Assembly: GCA_029865445.1 (NCBI GenBank)
Contig: JAOUGY010000021.1
Coordinates: 1-20,856, forward strand
Origin: Acidimicrobiia bacterium
GTDB lineage: Bacteria > Actinomycetota > Acidimicrobiia > Spongiisociales > ZC4RG35
Length of the DNA stretch: 20,856 nucleotides
Direction of reading: 5' to 3'
Below the pieces are notes generated by a model. That model worked only from the letters and a program-made list of their open reading frames with translations, ran no database searches and had not been told where the DNA came from. A program made the position numbers and the translations under genes. Each line of letters starts with the position of its first letter. The first letter of the stretch is position 1. Positions 14,323 through 20,856 of the stretch are shown piece by piece.

Positions 14323-16489
14323 CCCGGAGCCTTCGCAACGCCTCGAAGACGAGGTGATCTCGACCTTTCTGACGCGTCATCCCGGTGGGGACGCCGACCT
14401 GTTGCGGCGGGCCTTCGCCGTGGCGGATCGAGGTCACCAGGGTCAAACCAGGAAGTCTGGCGAGCCCTACATCCACCATCCGATCTCGGTGACGGCCATC
14501 CTCGCCGAGTACGGCATGGACGCCGCCACGCTGGCGGCCGCCATCCTCCATGACACGGTCGAGGACACCGACATCACCCTTCCCCAGATCACGGAAGAGT
14601 TCGGTGCCGAGATCGCCTATCTGATCGACGGCGTCACAAAGCTCGATCGAATTCAGTACGACACGCGCGAGCAGGCACAGGCCGCCACGATCCGCAAGAT
14701 GGTCGTGGCGATGGCTCAGGATCTGAGAGTCCTGCTCATCAAGCTCGCCGATCGACTCCACAACATCCGCACCGTGGGAGCGCTCAGGCTCGAGAAACAA
14801 CAGCGTGTGGCCGGCGAGACCCTCGATGTGTACACCCCTCTGGCCCACCGGCTCGGCGTGCAGGAGATCAAACACGAACTGGAGGATTCCTGTTTCCGCA
14901 TTCTCTATCCGGGCCCGTATGCCGAGATCAAGGCCAAGCTGGACGAGCGCGCCCCGGAGCGTGAGGTGTTCCTCGAGAAGGTCATGGCCGAGATCACCTC
15001 GATGCTCGACGAGGCAGAGGTCGAGGCACAGGTGTCGGGCAGACCGAAACACGAGTACTCGATCTACCGGAAGATGGTCGAGTCGGGCCGGCCGTTCGAG
15101 GACATCCACGATCTCATCGGGATCCGGATCGTCACCCAGTCCGTGCAGGGATGTTATGGGGCTTTGGGTCTCGTACACGCCCGGTGGGTTCCTATCTCGG
15201 GCCGCTTCAAGGACTACATCGCCATGCCGAAGTTCAACCTGTATCAGAGCCTCCACACGACCGTGGTCGGACCCGACGGCAAACCGCTCGAAGTGCAGAT
15301 CAGGACCGAGGAGATGCACCGGCTCGCCGAATCCGGGGTGGCCGCCCACTGGCGGTACAAAGAGGGCCCGGAGGCTGCCAGCCTCGATTGGGTCGGAAAG
15401 CTCCCGTCCCTCGACGACGACTTTGCCGACCCCGAGGAGTTCCTGGCGCAACTCAAACTCGACCTCTACCAAGACGAGGTGTTCGTGTTGACGCCGCTGG
15501 GCGACGTGAAGAGCCTTCCCCGTGGCTCGACCGCTGTAGATTTCGCTTTCGCGGTTCACACCGAGGTCGGTTACCGGTGTGTTGGTTCGAAGGTCAACGG
15601 CCGCCTCGTGCCTCTCTCGACCAAGCTGTCCTCTGGCGACATCGTGGAAATCATCACGTCGCGGTCCCAAGATGCCGGACCGTCGCGGGACTGGCTGAAC
15701 TTCGTCATCACATCGCGGGCCAAGTCGAAGATCAAGGGATGGTTCCTGAAGGAGCGCCGTGACCAGGCCGCGGTCGAAGGGCGCGACGACGTCATGTCCC
15801 TTCTGCGCAAGGAGGGTCTGGGGCTGGGCGCAGCCGAGCGTGAGTCGATCCTCAGCGACGTGGCGTCCGACTTCAACCGATCCGATGTCGACGGTCTCAT
15901 GGCGGCGGTCGGGGAGAACGAGATCTCGGCACAGGCGGTGGTCAACCGCGTCGTTCGGATGGTGCGACCGGCGGTGGATGAAGAGGACCTGCTGGCCCCG
16001 GTTCGTCCCCGCAAGTACTCCTCGGGTGGCCCAGGGGTCATCGTCGAAGGTCTCGACGACATGTTGGTCAGAATCGCCCGATGTTGCGCCCCGGTCCCCG
16101 GCGATGGGATCGTCGGTTTCGTCACAGTCGGCCGGGGAGTGTCGGTGCATCGCTCCGACTGCACCAACATCGCCGCCCTGCAGTCCGATTCGAGCGAGCG
16201 CATGGTTGAGGTCATGTGGGCCCCCGACCGCGTGGGATCGTTCACGATATGGGTGCAGGTGGAGGCCCTGGACCGGACCAAACTGCTCCGGGACGTCACG
16301 TCGGCCATCTCCGACATGGGCGGCAACATCACGGCGTCGTCGTCGGTGACCGGTCGGGACCGGGTGGCGATCCTCCGGTACGAGATCGAATTGTCGGATC
16401 CCGGAATGGTGTCGAAGCTCATCGCCGATCTGCGGGGGGTCGATGGGGTCTACGCAGCCTTCCGTCTGGTCAGCGATCCGGGTGACTGA
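14288..16489 (+). CDS. relA: Bifunctional (p)ppGpp synthetase/hydrolase Rel
   Basis: Rel makes and destroys the stringent-response alarmone (p)ppGpp. The protein has up to 733 residues. The N-terminal HD hydrolase domain is intact (YIHHPISVTAILAEYGMD, then His88-Asp89 in ILHDTVEDT). The synthetase domain follows (DLIGIRIV, GRFKDYIAMPK near residue 305, YQSLHTTVVGPDGKPLEVQIRT); RFKD fits the RxKD motif of bifunctional enzymes. TGS is at about 394-460, the conserved CC region at about 598 (RIARCCAPVPGDGIVGFVT), and ACT at about 655-733. The start is uncertain: ATG 14288 or ATG 14300 would overlap apt by 35 or 23 bases, and GTG 14354 lies just beyond apt. No good ribosome binding site separates them. 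Similarity becomes clear only from about residue 24. Confidence 0.96.
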   Translation: MSPTMLSSPTTDPEPSQRLEDEVISTFLTRHPGGDADLLRRAFAVADRGHQGQTRKSGEPYIHHPISVTAILAEYGMDAATLAAAILHDTVEDTDITLPQITEEFGAEIAYLIDGVTKLDRIQYDTREQAQAATIRKMVVAMAQDLRVLLIKLADRLHNIRTVGALRLEKQQRVAGETLDVYTPLAHRLGVQEIKHELEDSCFRILYPGPYAEIKAKLDERAPEREVFLEKVMAEITSMLDEAEVEAQVSGRPKHEYSIYRKMVESGRPFEDIHDLIGIRIVTQSVQGCYGALGLVHARWVPISGRFKDYIAMPKFNLYQSLHTTVVGPDGKPLEVQIRTEEMHRLAESGVAAHWRYKEGPEAASLDWVGKLPSLDDDFADPEEFLAQLKLDLYQDEVFVLTPLGDVKSLPRGSTAVDFAFAVHTEVGYRCVGSKVNGRLVPLSTKLSSGDIVEIITSRSQDAGPSRDWLNFVITSRAKSKIKGWFLKERRDQAAVEGRDDVMSLLRKEGLGLGAAERESILSDVASDFNRSDVDGLMAAVGENEISAQAVVNRVVRMVRPAVDEEDLLAPVRPRKYSSGGPGVIVEGLDDMLVRIARCCAPVPGDGIVGFVTVGRGVSVHRSDCTNIAALQSDSSERMVEVMWAPDRVGSFTIWVQVEALDRTKLLRDVTSAISDMGGNITASSSVTGRDRVAILRYEIELSDPGMVSKLIADLRGVDGVYAAFRLVSDPGD

Positions 16490-16501
16490 GCCTGCGGGAG
16501 T

Positions 16502-16507
16502 TAACCT
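16502..16507 (+). promoter_or_regulatory. Candidate -10 element of a leaderless MBL-hydrolase transcript
   Basis: TAACCT fits TAnnnT and ends seven bases before the GTG at 16515. The only purine-rich stretch, GGGAG at 16496-16500, is fourteen bases from the start codon, too far for a normal ribosome binding site. No -35 hexamer is evident. Confidence 0.45.
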
Positions 16508-16514
16508 CGCCGGC

Positions 16515-17159
16515 GTGATTCTCGATTCCGAAGTCCTCTGGTTCGCAGCCACCAACACGTGGATCGTCGCCCCCGAACGAAGCGGCGAAGCCGTGGTCAT
16601 CGACGCACCGCCGGACCCCGGCGGCATCGGCAGGCTGTTGGCGCGGTACGACCTGACCCCGGTTGCCCTTCTTCTCACCCATGGGCACATCGACCACATG
16701 GGGGGAGCCGAGAGCGTCCGCAAGCTTGGTGCCGGGGTGTTCGTCCACCCCGATGACGACTACCTCACGATGGATCCGGTGGCGCAGATGCGTGGGCTGT
16801 TCGGGATGGTGCCCCCGGGCGAATACCTCCCCCCGACCCAGACCATCGGCCTCCGGCACGGGATGGAGCTTCGACTGGCGGGGGTCGACTTCGAGGTGAT
16901 CCACACTCCGGGCCACACGCCGGGCCACTGCTGTTTTCTGGTGCGCAGCGAAGAGTGGCTGTTCTCCGGCGATCAGCTGTTCGCGGGGTCGATCGGACGA
17001 ACGGACCTGCCCGGCGGCTCGTTTGAGCAGCTGGCCGAGTCGATGCGGGACCGGGTGATGCCGCTGGCCGACGAAACGAGGGTTCTTCCGGGACATGGAC
17101 CCGAAACCACGATCGGCACGGAACGCAAGACGAACCCGTTCCGGGGTGAGTGGGCTTGA
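16515..17159 (+). CDS. Metallo-beta-lactamase fold hydrolase, glyoxalase II-like
   Basis: The protein has 214 residues and an MBL fold close to the small glyoxalase II-like (YcbL type) group. Metal ligands are complete: THGHIDH gives His56, His58, Asp60 and His61; HTPGHTPGH gives His134; FSGDQLF gives Asp153; LPGHGPETTIGTERKTNPF gives His194. The C-terminal helical substrate domain of true glyoxalase II is missing, so the thioester substrate is uncertain; in a mycothiol-using organism it may not be a glutathione thioester. The GTG at 16515 is chosen because similarity starts there and a -10 hexamer precedes it; an in-frame start at 16443 would lie inside rel. The rel-MBL-hisS order is common in bacteria. 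Confidence 0.92.
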   Translation: MILDSEVLWFAATNTWIVAPERSGEAVVIDAPPDPGGIGRLLARYDLTPVALLLTHGHIDHMGGAESVRKLGAGVFVHPDDDYLTMDPVAQMRGLFGMVPPGEYLPPTQTIGLRHGMELRLAGVDFEVIHTPGHTPGHCCFLVRSEEWLFSGDQLFAGSIGRTDLPGGSFEQLAESMRDRVMPLADETRVLPGHGPETTIGTERKTNPFRGEWA

Positions 17160-17216
17160 ACGGGGATCGCCCGGCCGACGACTACCCTCCTGGGCCTTCC
17201 CCCACCACGATTGGCG

Positions 17217-18557
17217 ATGATCAGACCCCGAACGATGCCCGGCACGCTGGAGCTCCTCCCGGCCGAGCAGATCACTTTTCAGCGGATGCTCGACGGTATT
17301 CGGACCACCTTCGAACGGTTCGGCTTCGTGCCCGTCGAGACCCCGGTCATGGAGCTCAGCGAGGTGCTGCTCACCAAGACCGGGGGAGAGACCGAACGCG
17401 AGGTCTTCTTCGTCCAATCCACCGGTTCCCTGGAACAGGGGAAGGCTCCCGAGCTGGCTCTCCGGTTCGACCTGACCGTCCCCACGGCCCGGTACGTCGC
17501 GGAACACGAGCACGATCTCGCGTTCCCATTCCGTCGATATCAGATGCAGCGTGCGTACCGGGGCGAGCGACCGCAGCGTGGTCGGTTTCGCGAGTTCTAC
17601 CAGTGCGACATCGACGTGATCGGTCGGGGGACGTTGCCGCTGTATCACGACGCGGAGATCCCGGCCGTCATCGAGAGGGTGTTCGACGACCTGTCCATCG
17701 GCGAGTTCACCATCCGTATCAACAACCGCAAGATCATGCGAGGCCTGCTCGAGCGTGCCGGTGAGGTCGAGCCGGATCGTCAGACCCTGCTTTTGCGGGA
17801 GATCGACAAACTCGACAAGAGAGGCCGGGACGCGGTTGCCGTCTCCCTCGAGGGGCTCGGTCTCGACCAAAAGGCCGTCGCCGACCTCCTCGACGTCGTT
17901 TCTTCGAGGTCCACGGATCACGCCTCGGCCCGACAGGTCTTGTCCAGCTTGTCGGGCAATCCGACCCTCGACGAGGGAGTCGCCGAACTGGTCGAGGTGA
18001 TCGACGTGATGCGGGCGCTGGGTGTGCCGGAACACCGCTATGCAGTCGATCTGGCGATCGCGCGGGGACTGGACTACTACACCGGCACCGTGTACGAGAC
18101 GGTTCTCGACGACCATCCGGAATTGGGCTCGATCTGTTCCGGTGGTCGCTACGACGACCTGGCCGGTCACTACACGGACAGTCATCTCCCCGGCGTCGGG
18201 ATGTCGATCGGACTGACGCGGTTGTTCTGGCAGCTGCGCGAGATCGGAGTCGTCGGCCCTTCACCCTCGACCACCGACGTCTTGGTGACGCTCATGGACG
18301 CGGAGGGATTGTCGTACGCCCTCGACATCGCAACGAGGCTGCGCGCTGCCGGGTTGTGCGTGGAGTCGGTCGTCGAGCCGTCGAAGCTCGGCAAACAGCT
18401 CAAACACGCCGACAAGGCGGGCATCCGATTTGCGGCGATCGCCGGCTCCGTGGAACGTGAACGCGGTGTCGTCACCCTCAAGAACCTCACAGACCAGACC
18501 CAGGTGGAACTTCCGCTGGCCGACGTGGCCCACCACCTCTCCAAGGAGATTCGATGA
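17217..18557 (+). CDS. hisS: Histidine--tRNA ligase, archaeal/eukaryotic-like motif pattern
   Basis: HisRS charges tRNA-His. The protein has 446 residues from the ATG at 17217; a TTG at 17211 would add two. The class II catalytic domain shows motif 1 around residues 33-50 (FGFVPVETPVME), ALRFDLTVPTARYVA at 81-95, motif 2 with FRRYQMQRAYRGERPQRGRFREFYQCDID at about 105-133, ARGLDYYTGTVYE near 282, GGRYDDLAG and motif 3 with GVGMSIGLTRLF. The C-terminal anticodon-binding domain begins near DVLVTLMD. The LRFDLTVP and REFYQCD segments resemble archaeal and eukaryotic HisRS rather than the LRPEGTAG and RQFHQFGVE forms usual in bacteria. TACCCT at 17183-17188 could be a -10 for a short-leader transcript. 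No Shine-Dalgarno sequence is seen. The stop overlaps aspS as ATGA. Confidence 0.96.
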   Translation: MIRPRTMPGTLELLPAEQITFQRMLDGIRTTFERFGFVPVETPVMELSEVLLTKTGGETEREVFFVQSTGSLEQGKAPELALRFDLTVPTARYVAEHEHDLAFPFRRYQMQRAYRGERPQRGRFREFYQCDIDVIGRGTLPLYHDAEIPAVIERVFDDLSIGEFTIRINNRKIMRGLLERAGEVEPDRQTLLLREIDKLDKRGRDAVAVSLEGLGLDQKAVADLLDVVSSRSTDHASARQVLSSLSGNPTLDEGVAELVEVIDVMRALGVPEHRYAVDLAIARGLDYYTGTVYETVLDDHPELGSICSGGRYDDLAGHYTDSHLPGVGMSIGLTRLFWQLREIGVVGPSPSTTDVLVTLMDAEGLSYALDIATRLRAAGLCVESVVEPSKLGKQLKHADKAGIRFAAIAGSVERERGVVTLKNLTDQTQVELPLADVAHHLSKEIR

Positions 18558-20305
18558 AGACCATCTACAGAACCGCCCACGCCGCGGACGTCACGTCGAT
18601 CGGCGAGACCGTCGCCGTCGCCGGCTGGGTACAGGCTCGGCGTGACCACGGTGGTGTGATCTTCATCGACCTGCGGGACTCTTCGGGGCTGCTCCAAGTG
18701 GTCCTCGATCCGGCGGTGCTTGGAGAAGCCAAGGACCTCAGGATGGAGTTCTGCGTCATGGTGTCGGGCGAGGTCAGAGCGCGCCCGGAAGGAACCGTCA
18801 ACCCGAATCTGGCCACAGGAGGCGTCGAGTTGGGGGCGACGGCACTCACCGTTCTGTCGACGTCGGCGGTGTTGCCGTTCCAGATCGAGGACCGGGTGGA
18901 TGTCGATGAACGAGCCCGGCTCAAGTACCGCTACCTCGATCTCCGTCGCCCCAAGATGGCGGCCAACCTGAAGGCCAGGTCCCGGGCGATAGCGGTGATG
19001 CGGCGCGTGATGGACGACCTCGGATTCCTGGAGGTGGAGACGCCGACACTCATAGCCTCCACACCCGAGGGGGCCCGCGACCTTCTCGTGCCGAGCCGGC
19101 ACCAGAAGGGCTCCTTCTACGCCCTTCCGCAGTCTCCCCAATTGTTCAAACAGCTCCTGATGGTGGCGGGCGTGGAGCGCTACTACCAGGTCGCCAAGTG
19201 CTACCGCGACGAGGATTTCCGGTCAGACCGCCAGGTCGAGTTCGCACAGCTCGACTTCGAAGGTGCGTTCTGGGATCGCGACGACGTCCTCGAGACTCTG
19301 GAAGAGGTCACTTCGGCTGTCACCCGCGAGGTGCGAGGTGTGGAGCTCTCCCGTCCGTTCCCGCGTTTGACATGGCAAGAGGCGATGGATCGGTTCGGCT
19401 CCGACAAACCCGACACCCGCTTCGGAATGGAGATCGTCGACCTCTCGGAGACGTTCGCCGGCACCGGATTCCGGGCCTTCGGCGCTTCGCTCGAAGAGGG
19501 TGGGACCGTGCGGGGAATCAACGCCGGCGCCATCGAGTCCACCAGGTCCAGGATGGACGCCTTGACGGAACGGGCGAAGGAACTGGGGGCGAAGGGCCTC
19601 GTGTGGATGGTCGTGGAGGACGATGCCACGCTTCGATCGCCGGTGGCCAAGTTCTTGTCCGGCGATGAGATGGAAGGACTGAAGGTCGCTCTGGGGGCGA
19701 CACCCGGCGACGTGCTCTTGATGGCGGCAGACGCCGAATGGAGGACGGTCGCCGGCGTGCTCGGGGGGCTGAGGCTCGATCTCGGCAAACCCGGTTCCCA
19801 CGACGAGCTGGCCCCGCTGTTCGTCATCGACTTCCCGACGTTCGAACCGACCGGAGACGGGGGCTGGGCGGCGTCGCACCACCCGTTCACCGCACCGGTC
19901 GACGTGGACCAGATGGCGAACGATCCGGCCAACTCGATCTCCAGGGCCTACGACCTCGTGCTCAACGGGTCGGAGCTGGGGTCAGGAAGCGTGCGGATCT
20001 TCGACCCGGTCGCCCAGGCGAAAGTGTTCGAGGTGCTCGGGATCTCCAAAGAGCAGGCGGAGAGCCGGTTCGGGTGGTTTCTCGAGGGCTTGCGGTATGG
20101 AACGCCTCCCCACGCCGGGTTCGCCATCGGGATCGACCGGTTCGTGGCGATCCTCCAGGACGAGCCGAACATTCGCCAGATCATTCCCTTCCCCAAGACC
20201 CAGACCGGCTCCGATCCTCTGACGGGCTCTCCCACGCCGGTGGAGGAGACCCAGTTGGCGGAACTTGGGATCCGGGTCCGGCCTGACGCCAAACCCGAGG
20301 CCTGA
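18554..20305 (+). CDS. aspS: Aspartate--tRNA ligase, bacterial type, probably non-discriminating
   Basis: AspRS charges tRNA-Asp. The protein has 583 residues. The N-terminal OB-fold contains VAGWVQARRDHGGVIFIDLRD. The class II core shows RYLDLRRPKM, SRHQKGSFYALPQSPQLFKQLLM and motif 2 with YRDEDFRSDRQVEFAQLDFEGAF. The bacterial GAD insertion contains GINAGAIESTRSRMDALTE and GLVWMVVEDDATLRSPVAKFLS, and motif 3 is GFAIGIDRFVAIL. His32 in RRDHGG and Gly80 in RPEG match the non-discriminating type, which also charges tRNA-Asn with aspartate for the GatCAB amidotransferase; E. coli has RRDLG. AAGGAG at 18543-18548, five bases before the ATG, is a good ribosome binding site. The start overlaps hisS, so the two synthetases are probably coupled. 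Confidence 0.97.
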   Translation: MKTIYRTAHAADVTSIGETVAVAGWVQARRDHGGVIFIDLRDSSGLLQVVLDPAVLGEAKDLRMEFCVMVSGEVRARPEGTVNPNLATGGVELGATALTVLSTSAVLPFQIEDRVDVDERARLKYRYLDLRRPKMAANLKARSRAIAVMRRVMDDLGFLEVETPTLIASTPEGARDLLVPSRHQKGSFYALPQSPQLFKQLLMVAGVERYYQVAKCYRDEDFRSDRQVEFAQLDFEGAFWDRDDVLETLEEVTSAVTREVRGVELSRPFPRLTWQEAMDRFGSDKPDTRFGMEIVDLSETFAGTGFRAFGASLEEGGTVRGINAGAIESTRSRMDALTERAKELGAKGLVWMVVEDDATLRSPVAKFLSGDEMEGLKVALGATPGDVLLMAADAEWRTVAGVLGGLRLDLGKPGSHDELAPLFVIDFPTFEPTGDGGWAASHHPFTAPVDVDQMANDPANSISRAYDLVLNGSELGSGSVRIFDPVAQAKVFEVLGISKEQAESRFGWFLEGLRYGTPPHAGFAIGIDRFVAILQDEPNIRQIIPFPKTQTGSDPLTGSPTPVEETQLAELGIRVRPDAKPEA

Positions 20306-20316
20306 CTCGGACCGCC

Positions 20317-20856
20317 ATGGATCTGTTCAGCGCCCGGGCCGAGGAGGTCGCTGCCAGGACCGCACCGCTTGCGGCCCGAATGCGGCCGCGGAATCTCGAC
20401 GAGGTGGTGGGTCAACCGACGCTACTCAAATCGGGGGCGGCGTTCCGGCGTGTCGTCGAATCGGGACGACCGGTGTCGATGCTGCTGTGGGGCCCGCCCG
20501 GCACCGGCAAGACGACCCTGGCCCGCCTCATCGCCCGTTACGCCGATGCCCACTTCGAGACGCTGTCGGCCACCTCCGCGGGGGTGAAAGACGTGCGGGA
20601 GATCCTGGCTGCCGCCCGCGAACGAATCGCAACCGAGGAACGGCGTACCGTGCTGTTCCTCGACGAGATCCACCGATTCTCGAAGAGCCAGCAGGATGCG
20701 CTCCTTCCCGGCGTCGAGGACGGCACGATCGTCCTCGTGGGCGCCACCACCGAGAACCCGTTCTTCGAGGTCAACAGCCCGCTGCTGAGCCGGATGACGT
20801 TGTTCCGCACAGAACCGCTCACCCCGGACGACTTGAGCGTCATGGTGAGGCGGGCG
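20317..20856 (+). CDS. rarA: Replication-associated recombination protein A, 3' end outside the window
   Basis: RarA (MgsA) is an AAA+ ATPase related to the clamp-loader and RuvB group that acts at stalled replication forks. The first 180 residues are present. The N-terminus MDLFSARAEEVAARTAPLAARMRP is typical, followed by LDEVVGQ, Walker A GPPGTGKT at 59-66, Walker B LDEIHRFSKSQQDALLP from residue 115, and sensor I GATTENPFFEVNSPLLSR from residue 142, which separates RarA from RuvB. It starts eleven bases after aspS; no clear ribosome binding site was seen. The hisS-aspS-rarA order occurs in other bacteria. Confidence 0.95.
   Translation, partial: MDLFSARAEEVAARTAPLAARMRPRNLDEVVGQPTLLKSGAAFRRVVESGRPVSMLLWGPPGTGKTTLARLIARYADAHFETLSATSAGVKDVREILAAARERIATEERRTVLFLDEIHRFSKSQQDALLPGVEDGTIVLVGATTENPFFEVNSPLLSRMTLFRTEPLTPDDLSVMVRRA

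Noticed and set aside
14309..16723. Open frame of about 800 codons on the minus strand opposite rel
   Set aside because: It lies almost wholly antisense to a well-conserved rel gene, has no recognisable domain and is rich in His, Arg, Gly and Asp, as expected for antisense frames in GC-rich DNA.
16470..18185. Open frame of about 570 codons on the minus strand opposite the MBL gene and hisS
   Set aside because: It runs antisense across two conserved genes and their junction, with no family motif; a composition artefact.
1..20856. CRISPR arrays, tRNA or rRNA genes, insertion sequences, a phage or defence island
   Set aside because: No direct repeat arrays, tRNA-like folds, transposase or integrase frames or defence-type clusters were seen when reading the window; the only nuclease-like accessory gene is the DUF222/HNH gene.

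Overview
The window is a compact, GC-rich bacterial chromosome segment. It most likely comes from an actinobacterium outside the best-known orders, for example Acidimicrobiia or a related deep lineage. The evidence is a DUF222/HNH (13E12-type) gene, which is characteristic of Actinobacteriota, a bifunctional Rel, a DnaE1-type replicase with an intact-looking PHP domain, frequent GTG starts, and several start codons with a TAnnnT hexamer 6-9 bases upstream and no close Shine-Dalgarno site (leaderless type). The queA-tgt pair is unusual for well-studied actinobacteria. The taxonomic call is inference.

Layout: (1) 1-3343, dnaE without its first ~70 codons. (2) 3344-3504, a short gap, then a DUF222/HNH nuclease-like gene to 4659. 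(3) 4652-6617, minus strand: three genes joined by 4-base stop/start overlaps. They encode an ornithine cyclodeaminase/mu-crystallin-like protein, a small VOC (glyoxalase-fold) protein, and a protein whose conserved blocks match human MMACHC (CblC), the cobalamin beta-ligand processing enzyme. (4) 6682-20856, plus strand: a long conserved housekeeping run, ruvC-ruvA-ruvB-queA-tgt-yajC-secD-secF-apt-rel-MBL hydrolase-hisS-aspS-rarA, with rarA cut by the window end. No RNA gene, CRISPR array or insertion sequence was seen, and no stretch over 300 bases lacks a gene.

The plus-strand run joins Holliday-junction processing (RuvABC), queuosine tRNA modification (QueA, Tgt), the SecDF-YajC protein-export complex, adenine salvage (Apt), the stringent response (Rel), two tRNA synthetases and RarA. 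Most junctions are short gaps or overlaps, but candidate internal leaderless promoters precede tgt, apt and the MBL gene, so it is probably not a single transcript unit.

The most interesting part is the minus-strand cassette ending in the MMACHC-like gene. That protein keeps the His-x-x-Gly block and three arginines that line up with functional human residues, but it has a shorter central loop and a cysteine cluster (Cys-x-Cys-x3-Cys) that human MMACHC lacks. Two further points deserve a look: the HisRS has archaeal/eukaryotic-style motif 2 sequence, and the AspRS carries a non-discriminating signature.
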